DNA from: an uncultured Selenomonadaceae bacterium
Lineage (GTDB): Bacteria; Bacillota; Negativicutes; Selenomonadales; Selenomonadaceae
NCBI GenBank assembly: GCA_905236325.1
Contig: CAJOPJ010000021.1
Span: 1-6,962 of the forward strand
DNA: 6,962 nucleotides
Direction of reading: 5' to 3'
Program-made: the position numbers and the translations under genes
Notes under the pieces: model-generated
The model's input: only the letters and a program-made list of their open reading frames with translations
The model's database searches: none
Told to the model about the DNA's origin: nothing
Shown here: positions 5,535-6,962 of the stretch, piece after piece
Layout of the letters: every line of letters starts with the position of its first letter
Position numbering within the stretch: the stretch's first letter is position 1

Positions 5535-6599
5535 AAGTTTGTTGAGAATTTCAGAAATGTGATTTATTAAAATTGTATTGTCAATCGGCGTTAAATTGCC
5601 AATGTGCGATACGCGCAAAGATTTTTCATGTAACTCACCGCCGGTAGGATTTACAACAATTTGGTAGTCGTTCTTCAAGATTTCAAAAATTTTGTAAGCA
5701 ATGTTCTGTTCAAATAAAATTGGCGTTATTGCGTTTGAAAGTTTAAAGTTCGGCATTGTAACAGGCAGATTTTTAATTTTCTTGCGAAAATCCAGCGCGT
5801 TTGTTTCGATTGATTTTAAATGTTGCGCCAAGCCGATTTTTTCAATTCTGTGCAGGGCGGCGTTAATTTCAATACAAATTCCAACAGCCGGCGTGAAAGG
5901 CGTTTGTCCGCGTTGAAAATTTTTAATGTAGTCCTTGAAGTCGAAGTACAAAGATTTTACATTGGATTTTAAAACTCTGTCGGCAATGATTTTTTGATTC
6001 AGCAAAACAATCGACATTCCCGGCGAACAGCAAACGCCTTTCTGAGAACTTGTAATCAGCGCGTCGATTTTAAATTTGTCCATTTCTAAATTGTCGCAAA
6101 GGAATGAACTTATCGCGTCCACAATCAGATAAATATTTTTTTCACGACAAAAATTGCTGATTAAATTTAAGTCATAAAGTTGTCCTGTTGAAGTTTCATG
6201 AAGATTTACCAAAAGTCCGCTGAAGTTTTTATTTTCAAATTTGGCAAAATGTTTGGCTGTCAGTTCTTCATCGTGGCGAAGTTTTATTTCTGAAAAAATT
6301 ATGCCGTGAACTTTGCAAATATCTGCAAAACGCTGACCGAAAGTTCCGCCGTTAATTACAAGCAAATTATCTTCCGTGCCAAAACAATTTATAACAACAG
6401 CTTCCATAGCCGCAGTGCCTGAAGCTGTCAAATAAATTGTTTTGCTTGAAATGTCTGTGCTTGCAAATTTTTTCAGCATTGAATCTGTTTGCAACATCAA
6501 GTCAGAAAATTCTTGCGTCCTGAAGTATGGAATATTTTTTTGCCTGGCAAATTTCACTTCGTCGAACATTTCACAATGTCCGATTGTAAAAAGCTTCAT
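5529..6599 (-). CDS. Class V PLP-dependent aminotransferase (AEP transaminase / alanine-glyoxylate aminotransferase type)
   Basis: Using the ATG at 6599, the protein has 356 residues, the normal length for this fold-type I family. Visible signatures are the phosphate-binding ASGTAA (59-64), HETSTGQL (134-141), VDAISS with the cofactor-contacting Asp (D161), ITSSQKGVCCSPG with the Schiff-base Lys (K187) and LRVSHIG with the substrate-carboxylate Arg (R329). All key residues are kept, so an active transaminase is expected in the cytosol. HETSTG and SSQKG place it with 2-aminoethylphosphonate, alanine-glyoxylate and serine-pyruvate aminotransferases; the amino donor and acceptor cannot be decided, and no phosphonate gene is visible nearby. 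It lies 11 bases behind the oxidoreductase gene and ends in a terminator, so it is the last gene of that operon. Confidence 0.9.
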   Translation of the reverse strand: MKLFTIGHCEMFDEVKFARQKNIPYFRTQEFSDLMLQTDSMLKKFASTDISSKTIYLTASGTAAMEAVVINCFGTEDNLLVINGGTFGQRFADICKVHGIIFSEIKLRHDEELTAKHFAKFENKNFSGLLVNLHETSTGQLYDLNLISNFCREKNIYLIVDAISSFLCDNLEMDKFKIDALITSSQKGVCCSPGMSIVLLNQKIIADRVLKSNVKSLYFDFKDYIKNFQRGQTPFTPAVGICIEINAALHRIEKIGLAQHLKSIETNALDFRKKIKNLPVTMPNFKLSNAITPILFEQNIAYKIFEILKNDYQIVVNPTGGELHEKSLRVSHIGNLTPIDNTILINHISEILNKLS

Positions 6600-6607
6600 G
6601 AAAATCA

Positions 6608-6612
6608 CTCCT
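6608..6612 (-). promoter_or_regulatory. Ribosome binding site that fixes the aminotransferase start
   Basis: AGGAG (minus strand) is eight bases before the ATG at 6599 and shares two bases with the TAG stop of the upstream oxidoreductase gene (6613-6611). The in-frame GTG at 6608 lies partly inside this site and so is not the start. The arrangement favours translational coupling of the two genes. Confidence 0.85.
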
Positions 6613-6961
6613 AAAATTGTTGAATTTTTTCTGCCGATTGAAATTCTTCAAAAACCTTAGCCATTGCCAAACTTTCCTGAACAGTTAATGACAAAGGCTT
6701 TTCGCCGTTCAAAATTGAGCGCACAAATTCCTCAATTTCATAGCGCAAACCTTCGCCTTGAAATTTATAAAAATACTTCATGTTTTGGTTAATATCTTCA
6801 AAACGCGCCTCAAAATATTCAGTTTTCCACCAAGGCGCAGGAACATAAAAATAGCCTTTAGAGCCGGTGATGATTAAATTGCCTTCGCTTTTTGCATTTA
6901 TTGCAACTGTGGCTTGCGTCAATGAATCTGCGTATTGCAAATCAAATCTTGTGTAAATATC
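6611..6961 (-). CDS. C-terminal part of a Gfo/Idh/MocA-family oxidoreductase (partial)
   Basis: The frame is open from the right edge and ends in TAG at 6613-6611, leaving 116 residues. They start DIYTRFDLQYADS and include GNLIITGSKGYFYVPAPWW (about residues 28-46), then an EIEEFVRSILNGEKP segment (about 76-90) and an ESLAMAKVFEEF helix near the end. This is the usual C-terminal half of Gfo/Idh/MocA proteins: beta-sheet strands with a G-x-x-G turn followed by a tryptophan, then the 'E-I-x-x-F-x-x-x-I-x-x-G' helix. Members are NAD(P)-dependent dehydrogenases acting mostly on sugars, inositols and sugar nucleotides. The N-terminal Rossmann domain is outside the window, so cofactor and substrate cannot be judged. 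A TTG at 6940 is internal, not a start. Its partner is the aminotransferase directly downstream. Confidence 0.85.
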   Translation of the reverse strand, partial: DIYTRFDLQYADSLTQATVAINAKSEGNLIITGSKGYFYVPAPWWKTEYFEARFEDINQNMKYFYKFQGEGLRYEIEEFVRSILNGEKPLSLTVQESLAMAKVFEEFQSAEKIQQF

Positions 6962-6962
6962 C

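Noticed and set aside
5511..5540. Plus-strand terminator for bioY using the same hairpin.
   Set aside because: On this strand the stem has a C-A mismatch and is followed by AAGTTTG, not a T-run.
6600..6608. GTG at 6608 as start of the aminotransferase.
   Set aside because: It overlaps the AGGAG ribosome binding site, which is correctly spaced for the ATG at 6599.

Overview
The window is a gene-dense piece of an AT-rich bacterial chromosome. Strong AGGAG/GGAGG-type ribosome binding sites, short gaps and a TTG start fit a Firmicutes-like organism. A gut or rumen Negativicutes (Selenomonas relatives) is my best guess from the gene styles, but nothing here proves it. No rRNA, tRNA, mobile element or CRISPR array is visible, and no gap between genes exceeds about 60 bases.

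Left part, + strand (2-3989): a signalling block. It opens with the C-terminal end of a receiver domain, probably from a hybrid histidine kinase. This overlaps by 4 bases (ATGA) a soluble PAS-GGDEF-EAL protein whose two cyclic-di-GMP domains both look catalytically dead. After 57 bases come a TVP38/TMEM64-type membrane protein and, 5 bases later, a membrane-bound diguanylate cyclase. The cyclase has an extracytoplasmic sensor, a HAMP linker and an intact GGDEF active site, but no inhibitory I-site. The block therefore pairs an apparent maker of cyclic-di-GMP with a degenerate protein that may act only as a receptor or adaptor.

Middle, + strand (4016-5511): a phosphoesterase of the calcineurin fold with a twin-arginine signal peptide, then bioY, the substrate-binding subunit of an ECF biotin transporter. 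A good sigma70-type promoter spans the end of the phosphoesterase gene and the start of the gap. It shows that bioY begins at the TTG at 4981, not at the TTG at 4921, which is the -35 box.

Right part, - strand (6961-5529): two coupled genes. These are the C-terminal end of a Gfo/Idh/MocA-type oxidoreductase (cut by the window edge) and a complete class V PLP aminotransferase of the AEP-transaminase/alanine-glyoxylate type. They converge on bioY, and a minus-strand rho-independent terminator overlaps the stop codons of both facing genes. Substrates are unknown; small-molecule or surface-sugar metabolism is possible.

Most of the content is recognisable families. The points most worth a second look are the doubly degenerate GGDEF-EAL protein fused into a kinase operon, the active cyclase without feedback site beside it, and the corrected start and promoter of bioY. 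I found no clear evidence for an entirely new system.
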